A stretch of 64,000 bases of DNA from Hydractinia symbiolongicarpus (Eukaryota > Cnidaria > Hydrozoa > Anthoathecata > Hydractiniidae): the NCBI RefSeq assembly GCF_029227915.1, contig NC_079883.1, forward strand, positions 12,276,001 through 12,340,000, written 5' to 3'. The notes below the pieces were generated by a model, which ran no database searches, was not told the DNA's origin, and saw nothing but the letters and a program-made list of their open reading frames with translations. The stretch's first letter is position 1; the number at the start of each line of letters is the position of its first letter. The translations under genes were made by a program, and so were the position numbers. Positions 49,714 through 63,973 of this stretch are shown piece by piece.

Positions 49714-50121
49714 ATGCTTATGACTTCGCCCCATCGTTATTTTGGCTTGCGCATTCGTTTTACTTACGAAAGAATTCTTCGTGTTTGTAGCCATGAAAGA
49801 AAGGGACTTCTGTGAGTGAATTTTTTTACTGTGGTCTAATAAAAAAGTCGAAACGCAGTGCCCAATATATGAATTGCTCCTAATAGCCGGAAACAGGCCG
49901 TGTCGATGATGTAGGCCGACATACGCAACGCAAACCAAAGAACGCTTTATGAAAATCCTAACACGAGCGCGGAAGAAGCCCAAATTAACAGACTAGATGT
50001 AATGCTGAAGACCTCAAACTCCAGCAGCTTCTCTTTCAGACTATTGCGTCGTGCTACAAATAAAAATTAACACGCTTTCGCATAGTCGCGGCACCCAAAA
50101 CGGACATTATACGATGTACAG

Positions 50122-50292
50122 AAACACACATTTCTGTTTTCGCGCCAAATCAATTCCCGGGAGTGGTACTTTTACGTCCGCATAATTCGCACCGTCTTAA
50201 ATTATATCTCATTTACACGGTAATGTTTAGTATACTTCTACTGTGATAACAAGCATCGTTTATCGTTGGATTGTTGTAAGAAAACATTAAAA
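50122..50292 (+). promoter_or_regulatory. H1 promoter, copy 2
   Basis: AAACACA at 50122-50128 and the E2F-type site at 50137-50146. Confidence 0.65.
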
Positions 50293-50844
50293 ATGAGTGA
50301 AGCAGCTTCTCCAAAGAAAATCGCACCCAAGAAGAAACCTGCTGCAAAGAAGACAGCTGATCATCCTAAATATGTGGACATGATCAAGGCTGCTATCGCT
50401 ACCCTAAAGGAACGCGGTGGTTCATCTCGCCAAGCTATTACAAAATATATTCATGCAAATTACAAAGTTGCTGAAAACTCAGATCATCATCTGAAAATGG
50501 CTCTTAAACGAGGAGTAACATCAGGCGATTTGATTCAAACTAAAGGCACTGGTGCTTCTGGATCATTCAAGCTAGGTCAGGTAAAAAAAGAAAAACCTAA
50601 GAAAAAGGCCGCAGCAAAAAAGCCAACGGCAAAGAAGCCTACTGCAAAGAAAAGTACACCAAAAAAGAAGCCAGCAAAGAAGAGCACGCCAAAGAAAGCA
50701 GCAAAGAAGCCTGCCACAAAGAAAGCCTCGGCTAAGAAACCAGCAGCTAAGAAACCCACAAAGAAGCCTGTTGCTAAAAAACCTGCAGCAAAGAAGGTCA
50801 AAAAGACTCCCAAAAAGGCAGCAAAGAAGACCGCAAAAAAATAA
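50293..50844 (+). CDS. Linker histone H1, copy 2
   Basis: 183 aa from MSEAAS. Ala at 22 and Lys at 110, the form shared with copies 3 and 4. Structure as described for copy 1. Confidence 0.96.
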   Translation: MSEAASPKKIAPKKKPAAKKTADHPKYVDMIKAAIATLKERGGSSRQAITKYIHANYKVAENSDHHLKMALKRGVTSGDLIQTKGTGASGSFKLGQVKKEKPKKKAAAKKPTAKKPTAKKSTPKKKPAKKSTPKKAAKKPATKKASAKKPAAKKPTKKPVAKKPAAKKVKKTPKKAAKKTAKK

Positions 50845-50876
50845 TTTGTGTGTATCTGGCTATTACATTAACAAAC

Positions 50877-50892
50877 AGCTATTTTTATAGCC
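50877..50892 (+). terminator. Histone 3' stem-loop, H1 copy 2 (weakened)
   Basis: agctatttttatagcc. The first stem base is A in place of the conserved G, losing the basal G-C pair. Confidence 0.85.
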
Positions 50893-51168
50893 ACACATTT
50901 ACAAAAAAACATTATCTTGGTACAAAGTTAAACTTGTTTAAGTCACTTAAACAGTTAAAAAAGAGTAAATTTAAGATTAGATTCCCTAAGTTTAAGTATT
51001 TTCGTTTTTAAATTTCTTATTTTCTTGCTTTTACTTTTCTTGCCCTTCATATTTTTAACATTGTCAAACTTTATGTAGCATAAAATTTTTATGTAGCATA
51101 AAATTTAAACAGAAAGCAGGACAAAGTTTGATATAAAAAGCTAGCCGTAATATTTTTTATGGATGTGT

Positions 51169-51184
51169 GGCTATAAAAATAGCC
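51169..51184 (-). terminator. Histone 3' stem-loop, H3 copy 2
   Basis: Intact 6-bp stem, unlike copy 1. Confidence 0.93.
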
Positions 51185-51205
51185 GTTTTTTGTTTGGTAA
51201 GATGC

Positions 51206-52454
<1,249 letters not shown>

Positions 52455-52478
52455 GCGTTGTCATTGCTCAACAAAAAC

Positions 52479-52494
52479 GGCTATTTTTATAGCC
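52479..52494 (+). terminator. Histone 3' stem-loop, H4 copy 2
   Basis: ggctatttttatagcc. Confidence 0.93.
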
Positions 52495-52875
52495 ACAAAT
52501 CTTTTAAAACATTACTTTGTGCACGCTTCCAAATTACACAATGTGTAAAGTCTTGTCACAGTTACATTTATTGCTATACGATACTATGTCATATATGACA
52601 CAAAAAAAATTTAGAAATACTTTGTAGGGTTAATTTGCCTGGGAGTGTTTCCGTGAAAAGCTGGGTTAAGTTAAATGTAAGCAATAACATGGATCAATGT
52701 ACTTGTCTTTTCTGCAAGTACAGCTAATAATACGTATGAAAAGTGAAGCTAATCCACACACACATGGGGAAGTATTTTAAATGTAGGCTAGTGTTCTTAA
52801 GCACATTATTTAGAAGTTTTATTAACTTCGGTTAACTTGTAGTGACGCCAAGTAAATGTTTTTTTAAAGATATGT

Positions 52876-52891
52876 GGTCTTAAAAAAGACC
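52876..52891 (-). terminator. Histone 3' stem-loop, H2B copy 2
   Basis: ggtcttttttaagacc on -. The flank has a single change (atatg for atgtg on +). Confidence 0.92.
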
Positions 52892-52914
52892 GTTTGTGTT
52901 TGGTAGACGTTGGT

Positions 52915-53319
52915 TTACTTGCTGCTTGTGTATTTTGTGACGGCTTTTGTTCCTTCACTGACTGCGTGTTTTGCAAGTTCTCCAGGCAAGAGAAGACGTA
53001 CTGCGGTTTGAATTTCACGAGAAGAGATGGTCGACTTTTTGTTTTGAAGAGCCAAACGCGAAGCTTCGGAAGCAATGCGCTCAAAGATGTCGTTGACAAA
53101 TGAGTTCATGATGCTCATAGCTTTGCTTGAAACTCCGACATCTGGGTGAACTTGTTTCAAAACATTGTAGATGTAAATAGCATAACTTTCCTTTCTCTTT
53201 CTCTTGCGTTTCTTTTCACCAGTTCCACCAATCTTTCCTCCTTTTTTGCCGGCTCTTTTTTCACCTTTCTTGGCTACTTTAGGTGCCTGTTTTCCTCCTT
53301 TAGCTGCTGCGTCAGACAT
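52915..53319 (-). CDS. Histone H2B, copy 2
   Basis: 134 aa, protein identical to copy 1. Confidence 0.97.
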   Translation of the reverse strand: MSDAAAKGGKQAPKVAKKGEKRAGKKGGKIGGTGEKKRKRKRKESYAIYIYNVLKQVHPDVGVSSKAMSIMNSFVNDIFERIASEASRLALQNKKSTISSREIQTAVRLLLPGELAKHAVSEGTKAVTKYTSSK

Positions 53320-53603
53320 GGTTAAAAATTTTTGCTACTTAACTTGTAAATAAGCATTAAACTGCAAGTCAAAACTTTTTGTTTATAAGTAAAAAAATCG
53401 GATCGAATTCGATCCGAAAACGCCGATACGCAATTTAATTGGTTAAAAAAAAAATCTTTTGTTTAATACTTAATTATGATTGGTTAAAAAAACATGATTT
53501 CGATCCTATTTTTATGATGAAAAAACGAGTAAAGTTTATTTCGTTAACACTTACGTTAAATATTCGTACGTTTTTGTATTAACTTACAAATCAAATCGCA
53601 GTT
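53320..53603. promoter_or_regulatory. Divergent H2B/H2A promoter, copy 2
   Basis: The palindrome is at 53398-53417. CCAAT boxes and TATAAA are as in copy 1. Confidence 0.7.
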
Positions 53604-53984
53604 ATGTCTGGACGTGGAAAAGGTGGAAAAGCTAAGGCTAAAGCCAAGACAAGATCCTCAAGAGCTGGACTTCAATTTCCAGTCGGTAGAGTGCATAGAT
53701 TCCTTCGTAGAGGGCACTATGCTAACCGAATTGGATCTGGAGCACCAGTTTACTTAGCAGCCGTCTTGGAATATTTATCTGCTGAGATATTGGAGTTGGC
53801 TGGTAACGCAGCAAGAGACAACAAAAAAGCTAGGATTATTCCAAGACATTTACAATTGGCTGTTCGTAATGATGAAGAATTAAACAAACTTTTGAGCGGT
53901 GTAACCATTGCAGCTGGTGGTGTTTTGCCAAACATTCAAGCTGTCTTACTCCCAAAGAAGAACGACAAAGGACAGAAGAAGTAA
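53604..53984 (+). CDS. Histone H2A, copy 2
   Basis: 126 aa with Ala10 and Val30, the likely reference form. Shares the L1-loop and Ala104 features. Confidence 0.97.
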   Translation: MSGRGKGGKAKAKAKTRSSRAGLQFPVGRVHRFLRRGHYANRIGSGAPVYLAAVLEYLSAEILELAGNAARDNKKARIIPRHLQLAVRNDEELNKLLSGVTIAAGGVLPNIQAVLLPKKNDKGQKK

Positions 53985-54006
53985 ACCGCTACACTCGGAA
54001 AACAAC

Positions 54007-54022
54007 GGCTATTTTTATAGCC
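54007..54022 (+). terminator. Histone 3' stem-loop, H2A copy 2
   Basis: ggctatttttatagcc. Confidence 0.93.
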
Positions 54023-54181
54023 ACACATCTTTAAAAAAACATTGTTTTTTTCACAAAACTATAACCTTAAAGTCTAATAGATAATCCATGCATACGCCTT
54101 GTCCTAAGTAACTCAAAGAAATTAAATAAAAAATTTACATCACAACGTCAAAATAAATTGCACGTATTTGACCCTACTAAT

Positions 54182-54301
54182 GTCTACGGCCATACCACGA
54201 TGAACACACCCGTTCTCGTCTGATCACGGAAGTTAAGCATCGTCGGGCCGGGATAGTACTTGGATGGGGGACCGCCTGGGAACTCCCGGTGTCGTAGGCT
54301 T
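54182..54301 (+). rRNA. 5S rRNA between histone units
   Basis: Consensus. Lies 197 bp downstream of H2A copy 2. Confidence 0.98.
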
Positions 54302-54650
54302 TTCATTTTCATTTGTTGCCTTTTCATTTCAATGGTGCTGTGATATATTTCTTGTTATAACAATTAAGGAACGTGGCGGTTGTTTAAAGTGTTTCCTATG
54401 ACATTTTCCTACGACATTTTCAGGTGATAGTACGAGAAAAAAGAGCTTTCAAATGCATACAAACTCGATCTAATGCTGATCATCCAATAACCCTGACGGA
54501 ATGGCAAATAAAATAAAATTCCGCCGCTTTCCGAGGACTTATATCGCAATCACGTTTCGTAACAGCCCAGCGAGGTTTTACCTTAGCGTTCAAGTCACCA
54601 CCGACATTTGGCCGCGCAACTATTCTAAGCTCATTCATTTTGACTTAAGG

Positions 54651-54815
54651 AGGGGGCGAGCGCGGACGCAGGCCCCCACTACCAGAAATTGTACGGTCGA
54701 GTGACTGACGTTTGCAGTAATCGCAGAGGTCAGCCCAAGCGTAGTGCAATGCAAGAGCCTCACTCTGGAAGAAAACCCTCATTGATCAGTCTTTACTTCC
54801 CCGTCAGGTAAGTAT
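54651..54815 (-). ncRNA. U1 snRNA, copy 3
   Basis: Complete. One change in stem-loop III (gtcagtcactc for gtcagtaactc) unpairs one base. Confidence 0.94.
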
Positions 54816-54858
54816 GAGTTGGAACTGCACCGTAGCATGAGGGTACCCTTCAAAGTTT

Positions 54859-54872
54859 GTTAATGCTTGTGG
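54859..54872 (-). promoter_or_regulatory. U1 proximal sequence element candidate, copy 3
   Basis: Same motif and position. Confidence 0.7.
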
Positions 54873-55006
54873 CTTGAGTGTGTTATAAACTGCCGTGTCG
54901 CGGGGCATAGGCTGTATTCTCCCCCAGTGTACGCGTTTTGTTCCCGCCGTAGACTATGCAGAGTGCCGTCGGAAAGAGGACTGCTATTATTCTTTTATTG
55001 CTTATG

Positions 55007-55192
55007 TGGGCCGCCATCGGTAATAGTGCAACACCAAGGCAACCCGTGGTCACGGCGTGAATGAATCCACCTCCATGACCCAAGGCCAAAAATCAGATTA
55101 ATATACTGACCATTCAGAGAATGGCCTACCAGATATTAAACTGATAAGAACAGATACTACACTTGATCTTAGCCATTAGGCCGAGAAGCGAT
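55007..55192 (-). ncRNA. U2 snRNA, copy 3
   Basis: No private changes seen; consensus U2 for this locus. Confidence 0.95.
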
Positions 55193-55232
55193 AAAGAAAA
55201 AGCGTTGCCATGATAGGCATCGTCCACACACC

Positions 55233-55246
55233 GTAACTGCTTGTGG
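55233..55246 (-). promoter_or_regulatory. U2 proximal sequence element candidate, copy 3
   Basis: Same motif and position. Confidence 0.7.
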
Positions 55247-55514
55247 AGCATGTCACGTTACTGTAAAGCTTACAACTGTCACCGCGTACGGATGGACGGC
55301 GACATAGTAAAAATCACGGCTGTTGATTTAGCCGTAGGATGGAGAGCGACTGTAGCGAGTGGATGGTAACTTAGATGAATGCTAACAAAGGCGACGATAC
55401 TAAGTGCGTGATATTACTTTCCAATATGTCTGCGTACATTCCGTTTATCAACGCATTACGCCAGAACGTGCGCGCGCGTTACACAGTAGACCATGCAGCC
55501 GAAATGCGACAGTG

Positions 55515-55587
55515 CGACCCTGCCAGGAGTCGAACCTGGAATCCCCTGATTCGTAGTCAGATGCCTTATCCATTGGGCCACAGGGCC
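55515..55587 (-). tRNA. tRNA-Arg (ACG), copy 3
   Basis: Gene body identical to copy 1. One change in the 5' flank. Confidence 0.95.
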
Positions 55588-55995
55588 ATGTTTATGACTT
55601 CGCCCCATCGTTATTTTGGCTTGCGCATTCGTTTTACTTACGAAAGAATTCTTCGTGTTTGTAGCCATGAAAGAAAGGGACTTCTGTGAGTGAATTTTTT
55701 TACTGTGGTCTAATAAAAAAGTCGAAACGCAGTGCCCAATATATGAATTGCTCCTAATAGCCGGAAACAGGCCGTGTCGATGATGTAGGCCGACATACGC
55801 AACGCAAACCAAAGAACGCTTTATGAAAATCCTAACACGAGCGCGGAAGAAGCCCAAATTAACAGACTAGATGTAATGCTGAAGACCTCAAACTCCAGCA
55901 GCTTCTCTTTCAGACTATTGCGTCGTGCTACAAATAAAAATTAACATGCTTTCGCATAGTCGCGGCACCCAAAACGGACATTATACGATGTACAG

Positions 55996-56166
55996 AAACA
56001 CACATTTCTGTTTTCGCGCCAAATCAATTCCCGGGAGTGGTACTTTTACGTCCGCATAATTCGCACCGTCTTAAATTATATCTCATTTACACGGTAATGT
56101 TTAGTATACTTCTACTGTGATAACAAGCATCGTTTATCGTTGGATTGTTGTAAGAAAACATTAAAA
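55996..56166 (+). promoter_or_regulatory. H1 promoter, copy 3
   Basis: AAACACA at 55996-56002 and the E2F-type site at 56011-56020. Confidence 0.65.
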
Positions 56167-56718
56167 ATGAGTGAAGCAGCTTCTCCAAAGAAAATCGCAC
56201 CCAAGAAGAAACCTGCTGCAAAGAAGACAGCTGATCACCCTAAATATGTGGACATGATCAAGGCTGCTATCGCTACCCTAAAGGAACGCGGTGGTTCATC
56301 TCGCCAAGCTATTACAAAATATATTCATGCAAATTACAAAGTTGCTGAAAACTCAGATCATCATCTGAAAATGGCTCTTAAACGAGGAGTAACATCAGGC
56401 GATTTGATTCAAACTAAAGGCACTGGTGCTTCTGGATCATTCAAGCTAGGTCAGGTAAAAAAAGAAAAACCTAAGAAAAAGGCCGCAGCAAAAAAGCCAA
56501 CGGCAAAGAAGCCTACTGCAAAGAAAAGTACACCAAAAAAGAAGCCAGCAAAGAAGAGCACGCCAAAGAAAGCAGCAAAGAAGCCTGCCACAAAGAAAGC
56601 CTCGGCTAAGAAACCAGCAGCTAAGAAACCCACAAAGAAGCCTGTTGCTAAAAAACCTGCAGCAAAGAAGGTCAAAAAGACTCCCAAAAAGGCAGCAAAG
56701 AAGACCGCAAAAAAATAA
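56167..56718 (+). CDS. Linker histone H1, copy 3
   Basis: 183 aa, protein identical to copy 2. Confidence 0.96.
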   Translation: MSEAASPKKIAPKKKPAAKKTADHPKYVDMIKAAIATLKERGGSSRQAITKYIHANYKVAENSDHHLKMALKRGVTSGDLIQTKGTGASGSFKLGQVKKEKPKKKAAAKKPTAKKPTAKKSTPKKKPAKKSTPKKAAKKPATKKASAKKPAAKKPTKKPVAKKPAAKKVKKTPKKAAKKTAKK

Positions 56719-56750
56719 TTTGTGTGTATCTGGCTATTACATTAACAAAC

Positions 56751-56766
56751 GGCTATTTTTATAGCC
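56751..56766 (+). terminator. Histone 3' stem-loop, H1 copy 3
   Basis: ggctatttttatagcc, intact. Confidence 0.93.
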
Positions 56767-57042
56767 ACACATTTACAAAAAAACATTATCTTGGTACAAA
56801 GTTAAACTTGTTTAAGTCACTTAAACAGTTAAAAAAGAGTAAATTTAAGATTAGATTCCCTAAGTTTAAGTATTTTCGTTTTTAAATTTCTTATTTTCTT
56901 GGTTTTACTTTTCTTGCACTTCATATTGTTAACATTGTCAAACTTTATGTAGCATAAAATTTTTATGTAGCATAAAATTTAAACAGAAAGCAGGACAAAG
57001 TTTGATATAAAAAGCTAGCCGTAATATTTTTTATGGATGTGT

Positions 57043-57058
57043 GGCTATAAAAATAGCC
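57043..57058 (-). terminator. Histone 3' stem-loop, H3 copy 3
   Basis: Intact. Confidence 0.93.
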
Positions 57059-57079
57059 GTTTTTTGTTTGGTAAGATGC

Positions 57080-58319
<1,240 letters not shown>

Positions 58320-58343
58320 GCGTTGTCATTGCTCAACAAAAAC

Positions 58344-58359
58344 GGCTATTTTTATAGCC
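58344..58359 (+). terminator. Histone 3' stem-loop, H4 copy 3
   Basis: ggctatttttatagcc. Confidence 0.93.
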
Positions 58360-58740
58360 ACAAATCTTTTAAAACATTACTTTGTGCACGCTTCAAAATT
58401 ACACAATGTGTAAAGTCTTGTCACAGTTACATTTATTGCTATGCGATACTATGTCATATATGACACAAAAAAAATTTAGAAATACTTTGTAGGGTTAATT
58501 TGCCTGGGAGTGTTTCCGTGAAAAGCTGGGTTAAGTTAAATGTAAGCAATAACATGGATCAATGTACTTGTCTTTTCTGCAAGTACAGCTAATAATACGT
58601 ATGAAAAGTGAAGCTAATCCACACACACATGGGGAAGTATTTTAAATGTAGGCTAGTGTTCTTAAGCACATTATTTAGAAGTTTTATTAACTTCGGTTAA
58701 CTTGTAGTGACGCCAAGTAAATGTTTTTTTAAAGATGTGT

Positions 58741-58756
58741 GGTCTTAAAAAAGACC
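58741..58756 (-). terminator. Histone 3' stem-loop, H2B copy 3
   Basis: ggtcttttttaagacc on -. Confidence 0.92.
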
Positions 58757-58779
58757 GTTTGTGTTTGGTAGACGTTGGT

Positions 58780-59184
58780 TTACTTGCTGCTTGTGTATTT
58801 TGTGACGGCTTTTGTTCCTTCACTGACTGCGTGTTTTGCAAGTTCTCCAGGCAAGAGAAGACGTACTGCGGTTTGAATTTCACGAGAAGAGATGGTCGAC
58901 TTTTTGTTTTGAAGAGCCAAACGCGAAGCTTCGGAAGCAATGCGCTCAAAGATGTCGTTGACAAATGAGTTCATGATGCTCATAGCTTTGCTTGAAACTC
59001 CGACATCTGGGTGAACTTGTTTCAAAACATTGTAGATGTAAATAGCATAACTTTCCTTTCTCTTTCTCTTGCGTTTCTTTTCACCAGTTCCACCAATCTT
59101 TCCTCCTTTTTTGCCGGCTCTTTTTTCACCTTTCTTGGCTACTTTAGGTGCCTGTTTTCCTCCTTTAGCTGCTGCGTCAGACAT
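58780..59184 (-). CDS. Histone H2B, copy 3
   Basis: 134 aa, protein identical to copies 1 and 2. Confidence 0.97.
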   Translation of the reverse strand: MSDAAAKGGKQAPKVAKKGEKRAGKKGGKIGGTGEKKRKRKRKESYAIYIYNVLKQVHPDVGVSSKAMSIMNSFVNDIFERIASEASRLALQNKKSTISSREIQTAVRLLLPGELAKHAVSEGTKAVTKYTSSK

Positions 59185-59468
59185 GGTTAAAAATTTTTGC
59201 TACTTAACTTGTAAATAAGCATTAAACTGCAAGTCAAAACTTTTTGTTTATAAGTAAAAAAATCGGATCGAATTCGATCCGAAAACGCCGATACGCAATT
59301 TAATTGGTTAAAAAAAAAATCTTCTGTTTAATACTTAATTATGATTGGTTAAAAAAACATGATTTCGATCCTATTTTTATGATGAAAAAACGAGTAAAGT
59401 TTATTTCGTTAACACTTACGTTAAATATTCGTACGTTTTTGTATTAACTTACAAATCAAATCGCAGTT
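59185..59468. promoter_or_regulatory. Divergent H2B/H2A promoter, copy 3
   Basis: Palindrome at 59263-59282, unchanged. Confidence 0.7.
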
Positions 59469-59849
59469 ATGTCTGGACGTGGAAAAGGTGGAAAAGCTAA
59501 GGCTAAAGCCAAGACAAGATCCTCAAGAGCTGGACTTCAATTTCCAGTCGGTAGAGGGCATAGATTCCTTCGTAGAGGGCACTATGCTAACCGAATTGGA
59601 TCTGGAGCGCCAGTTTACTTAGCAGCCGTCTTGGAATATTTATCTGCTGAGATATTGGAGTTGGCTGGTAACGCAGCAAGAGACAACAAAAAAGCTAGGA
59701 TTATTCCAAGACATTTACAATTGGCTGTTCGTAATGATGAAGAATTAAACAAACTTTTGAGCGGTGTAACCATTGCAGCTGGTGGTGTTTTGCCAAACAT
59801 TCAAGCTGTCTTACTCCCAAAGAAAAACGACAAAGGACAGAAGAAGTAA
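59469..59849 (+). CDS. Histone H2A, copy 3 (V30G)
   Basis: 126 aa. V30G (PVGRGHRF) falls in the first helix of the fold, a normally fixed hydrophobic position. Otherwise as copy 2. Confidence 0.96.
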   Translation: MSGRGKGGKAKAKAKTRSSRAGLQFPVGRGHRFLRRGHYANRIGSGAPVYLAAVLEYLSAEILELAGNAARDNKKARIIPRHLQLAVRNDEELNKLLSGVTIAAGGVLPNIQAVLLPKKNDKGQKK

Positions 59850-59871
59850 ACCGCTACACTCAGAAAACAAC

Positions 59872-59887
59872 GGCTATTTTTATAGCC
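59872..59887 (+). terminator. Histone 3' stem-loop, H2A copy 3
   Basis: ggctatttttatagcc. Confidence 0.93.
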
Positions 59888-60046
59888 ACACATCTTTAAA
59901 AAAACCTTGTTTTTTTCACAAAACTATAACGTTAAAGTCTAATAGATAATCCATGCATACGCCTTGTCCTAAGTAACTCAAAGAAATTAAATAAAAAAAT
60001 TTGATCACAACGTCAAAATAAATTGCACGTATTTGCCCCTACTAAT

Positions 60047-60166
60047 GTCTACGGCCATACCACGATGAACACACCCGTTCTCGTCTGATCACGGAAGTTA
60101 AGCATCGTCGGGCCGGGATAGTACTTGGATGGGGGTCCGCCTGGGAACTCCCGGTGTCGTAGGCTT
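60047..60166 (+). rRNA. 5S rRNA between histone units, variant
   Basis: A90T, inside the C-box. Lies 197 bp downstream of H2A copy 3. Confidence 0.96.
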
Positions 60167-60515
60167 TTCATTTTCATTTGTTGCCTTTTCATTTCAATGA
60201 TGCTGTGATATATTTCTTGTTATAACAATTAAGGAACGTGGCGGTTGTTGAAAGTGTTTCCTATGACATTTTCCTACGACATTTTCAGGTGATAGTACGA
60301 GAAAAAAGAGCTTTCAAATGCATACAAACTCGATCTATTGCCGATCAACCAATAACCCTGACGGAATGGCAAATAAAATAAAATTCCGCCGCCTTCCGAG
60401 GACTTATATCGCAATCACGTTTCGTAACAGCCAAGCGAGGTTTTACCTTAGCGTTTAAGTCACCACCGACATTTGGCCGCGCAACTATTCTAAGCTCATT
60501 CATTTTGACTTAAGG

Positions 60516-60680
60516 AGGGGGCGAGCGCGGACGCAGGCCCCCACTACCAGAAATTGTACGGTCGAGTTACTGACGTTTGCAGTAATCGCAGAGGTCAGCC
60601 CAAGCGTAGTGCAATGCAAGAGCCTCACTCTGGAAGAAAACCCTCATTGATCAGTCTTTACTTCCCCGTCAGGTAAGTAT
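60516..60680 (-). ncRNA. U1 snRNA, copy 4
   Basis: Complete and free of the stem-loop III and Sm-flank changes of copies 2 and 3. Confidence 0.95.
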
Positions 60681-60723
60681 GAGTTGGAACTGCACCGTAG
60701 CATGAGCGTAGCCTTCAAAGTTT

Positions 60724-60737
60724 GTTAATGCTTGTGG
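60724..60737 (-). promoter_or_regulatory. U1 proximal sequence element candidate, copy 4
   Basis: Motif unchanged, although nearby flank bases differ (gagcgtagcc in place of gagggtaccc on +). Confidence 0.7.
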
Positions 60738-60871
60738 CTTGAGTGTGTTATAAACTGCCGTGTCGCGGGGCATAGGCTGTATTCTCCCCCAGTGTACGCG
60801 TTTTGTTCCCGCCGTAGACTATGCAGAGTGCCGTCGGAAAGAGGACTGCTATTATTCTTTTATTGCTTATG

Positions 60872-61057
60872 TGGGCCGCCATCGGTAATAGTGCAACACC
60901 AAGGCAACCCGTGGTCACGGCGTGAATGAATCCACCTTCATGACCCAAGGCCAAAAATCAGATTAATATACTGACCATTCAGAGAATGTCCTACCAGATA
61001 TTAAACTGATAAGAACAGATACTACACTTGATCTTAGCCATTAGGCCGAGAAGCGAT
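60872..61057 (-). ncRNA. U2 snRNA, copy 4 (variant)
   Basis: C69A breaks a pair in stem-loop IIb (ggacattc opposite gaatggtc), and one base changes in the stem-loop III region (catgaagg for catggagg). The 5' half is canonical. Confidence 0.94.
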
Positions 61058-61097
61058 AAAGAAAAAGCGTTGCCATGATAGGCATCGTCCACACACC

Positions 61098-61111
61098 GTA
61101 ACTGCTTGTGG
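61098..61111 (-). promoter_or_regulatory. U2 proximal sequence element candidate, copy 4
   Basis: Same motif and position. Confidence 0.7.
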
Positions 61112-61379
61112 AGCATGTCACGTTACTGTAAAGCTTACAACTGTCACCGCGTACGGATGGACGGCGACATAGTAAAAATCACGGCTGTTAATTTAGCCGT
61201 AGGATGGAGAGCGACTGTAGCGAGTGGATGGTAACTTACATGAATGCTAACAAAGGCGACGATACTAAGTGCGTGATATTACTTTCCAATATGTCTGCGT
61301 ACATTCCGTTTATCAACGCATTACGCCAGAACGTGCGCGCGCGTTACACAGTAGACCATGCAGCCGAAATGCGACAGTG

Positions 61380-61452
61380 CGACCCTGCCAGGAGTCGAAC
61401 CTGGAATCCCCTGATTCGTAGTCAGATGCCTTATCCATTGGGCCACAGGGCC
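61380..61452 (-). tRNA. tRNA-Arg (ACG), copy 4
   Basis: Identical to copy 1. Confidence 0.95.
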
Positions 61453-61860
61453 ATGCTTATGACTTCGCCCCATCGTTATTTTGGCTTGCGCATTCGTTTT
61501 ACTTACGAAAGAATTCTTCGTGTTTGTAGCCATGAAAGAAAGGGACTTCTGTGAGTGAATTTTTTTACTGTGGTCTAATAAAAAAGTCGAAACGCAGTGC
61601 CCAATATATGAATTGCTCCTAATAGCCGGAAACAGGCCGTGTCGATGATGTAGGCCGACATACGCAACGCAAACCAAAGAACGCTTTATGAAAATCCTAA
61701 CACGAGCGCGGAAGAAGCCCAAATTAACAGACTAGATGTAATGCTGAAGACCTCAAACTCCAGCAGCTTCTCTTTCAGACTATTGCGTCGTGCTACAAAT
61801 AAAAATTAACATGCTTTCGCATAGTCGCGGCACCCAAAACGGACATTATACGATGTACAG

Positions 61861-62031
61861 AAACACACATTTCTGTTTTCGCGCCAAATCAATTCCCGGG
61901 AGTGGTACTTTTACGTCCGCATAATTCGCACCGTCTTAAATTATATCTCATTTACACGGTAATGTTTAGTATACTTCTACTGTGATAACAAGCATCGTTT
62001 ATCGTTGGATTGTTGTAAGAAAACATTAAAA
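61861..62031 (+). promoter_or_regulatory. H1 promoter, copy 4
   Basis: AAACACA at 61861-61867 and the E2F-type site at 61876-61885. Confidence 0.65.
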
Positions 62032-62583
62032 ATGAGTGAAGCAGCTTCTCCAAAGAAAATCGCACCCAAAAAAAAACCTGCTGCAAAGAAGACAGCTGAT
62101 CACCCTAAATATGTGGACATGATCAAGGCTGCTATCGCTACCCTAAAGGAACGCGGTGGTTCATCTCGCCAAGCTATTACAAAATATATTCATGCAAATT
62201 ACAAAGTTGCTGAAAACTCAGATCATCATCTGAAAATGGCTCTTAAACGAGGAGTAACATCAGGCGATTTGATTCAAACTAAAGGCACTGGTGCTTCTGG
62301 ATCATTCAAGCTAGGTCAGGTAAAAAAAGAAAAACCTAAGAAAAAGGCCGCAGCAAAAAAGCCAACGGCAAAGAAGCCTACTGCAAAGAAAAGTACACCA
62401 AAAAAGAAGCCAGCAAAGAAGAGCACGCCAAAGAAAGCAGCAAAGAAGCCTGCCACAAAGAAAGCCTCGGCTAAGAAACCAGCAGCTAAGAAACCCACAA
62501 AGAAGCCTGTTGCTAAAAAACCTGCAGCAAAGAAGGTCAAAAAGACTCCCAAAAAGGCAGCAAAGAAGACCGCAAAAAAATAA
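62032..62583 (+). CDS. Linker histone H1, copy 4
   Basis: 183 aa, same protein as copies 2 and 3. Silent lysine codon changes near 62070 create a run of nine A. Confidence 0.96.
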   Translation: MSEAASPKKIAPKKKPAAKKTADHPKYVDMIKAAIATLKERGGSSRQAITKYIHANYKVAENSDHHLKMALKRGVTSGDLIQTKGTGASGSFKLGQVKKEKPKKKAAAKKPTAKKPTAKKSTPKKKPAKKSTPKKAAKKPATKKASAKKPAAKKPTKKPVAKKPAAKKVKKTPKKAAKKTAKK

Positions 62584-62615
62584 TTTGTGTGTATCTGGCT
62601 ATTACATTAACAAAC

Positions 62616-62631
62616 GGCTATTTTTATAGCC
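62616..62631 (+). terminator. Histone 3' stem-loop, H1 copy 4
   Basis: Intact. Confidence 0.93.
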
Positions 62632-62907
62632 ACACATTTACAAAAAAACATTATCTTGGTACAAAGTTAAACTTGTTTAAGTCACTTAAACAGTTAAAAA
62701 AGAGTAAATTTAAGATTAGATTCCCTAAGTTTAAGTATTTTCGTTTTTAAATTTCTTATTTTCTTGGTTTTACTTTTCTTGCACTTCATATTGTTAACAT
62801 TGTCAAACTTTATGTAGCATAAAATTTTTATGTAGCATAAAATTTAAACAGAAAGCAGGACAAAGTTTGATATAAAAAGCTAGCCGTAATATTTTTTATA
62901 GATGTGT

Positions 62908-62923
62908 GGCTATAAAAATAGCC
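62908..62923 (-). terminator. Histone 3' stem-loop, H3 copy 4
   Basis: Intact. Confidence 0.93.
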
Positions 62924-62944
62924 GTTTTTTGTTTGGTAAGATGC

Positions 62945-63358
<414 letters not shown>

Positions 63359-63407
63359 TTAAGAAGTCGATGTAGTACGGATACACAAGACGGTCTAAAA
63401 TGCACTA

Positions 63408-63435
63408 CTGCTAGAAGACTGCTATTATTATTATT
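63408..63435. other. Rearrangement junction with filler
   Basis: 28 bp found nowhere else in the window joins the H3 5' leader to the U2 3' flank (resuming at aggactgct, 63436). The filler is made of gactgctatta-like pieces and ATT repeats resembling the adjacent U2 flank, as in template-switching end-joining. Confidence 0.85.
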
Positions 63436-63465
63436 AGGACTGCTATTATTCTTTTATTGCTTATA

Positions 63466-63651
63466 TGGGCGGCCATCGGTAATAGTGCAACACCAAGGCA
63501 ACCCGTGGTCACGGCGTGAATGAATCCACCTCCATGACCCAAGGCCAAAAATCAGATTAATATACTGACCATTCAGAGAATGGCCTACCAGATATTAAAC
63601 TGATAAGAACAGATACTACACTTGATCTTAGCCATTAGGCCGAGAAGCGAT
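63466..63651 (-). ncRNA. U2 snRNA, copy 5
   Basis: Full length with canonical 5' half, branch and Sm sequences. The 3' terminal stem has a swapped base (gggcggcc for gggccgcc on +). Faces the promoterless H3: both are on -, with U2 upstream. Confidence 0.94.
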
Positions 63652-63691
63652 AAAGAAAAAGCGTTGCCATGATAGGCATCGTCCACACACC

Positions 63692-63705
63692 GTAACTGCT
63701 TGTGG
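63692..63705 (-). promoter_or_regulatory. U2 proximal sequence element candidate, copy 5
   Basis: Same motif and position. Confidence 0.7.
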
Positions 63706-63973
63706 AGCATGTCACGTTACTGTAAAGCTTACAACTGTCACCGCGTACGGATGGACGGCGACATAGTAAAAATCACGGCTGTTGATTTAGCCGTAGGATG
63801 GAGAGCGACTGTAGCGAGTGGATGGTAACTTACATGAATGCTAACAAAGGCGACGATACTAAGTGCGTGATATTACTTTCCAATATGTCTGCGTACATTC
63901 CGTTTATCAACGCATTACGCCAGAACGTGCGCGCGCGTTACACAGTAGACCATGCAGCCGAAATGCGACAGTG

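Noticed and set aside
54501-54704. 67-aa ORF in the 5S-U1 spacer of unit 3
   Set aside because: Open only because a taa became caa in that one copy; closed in all other units.
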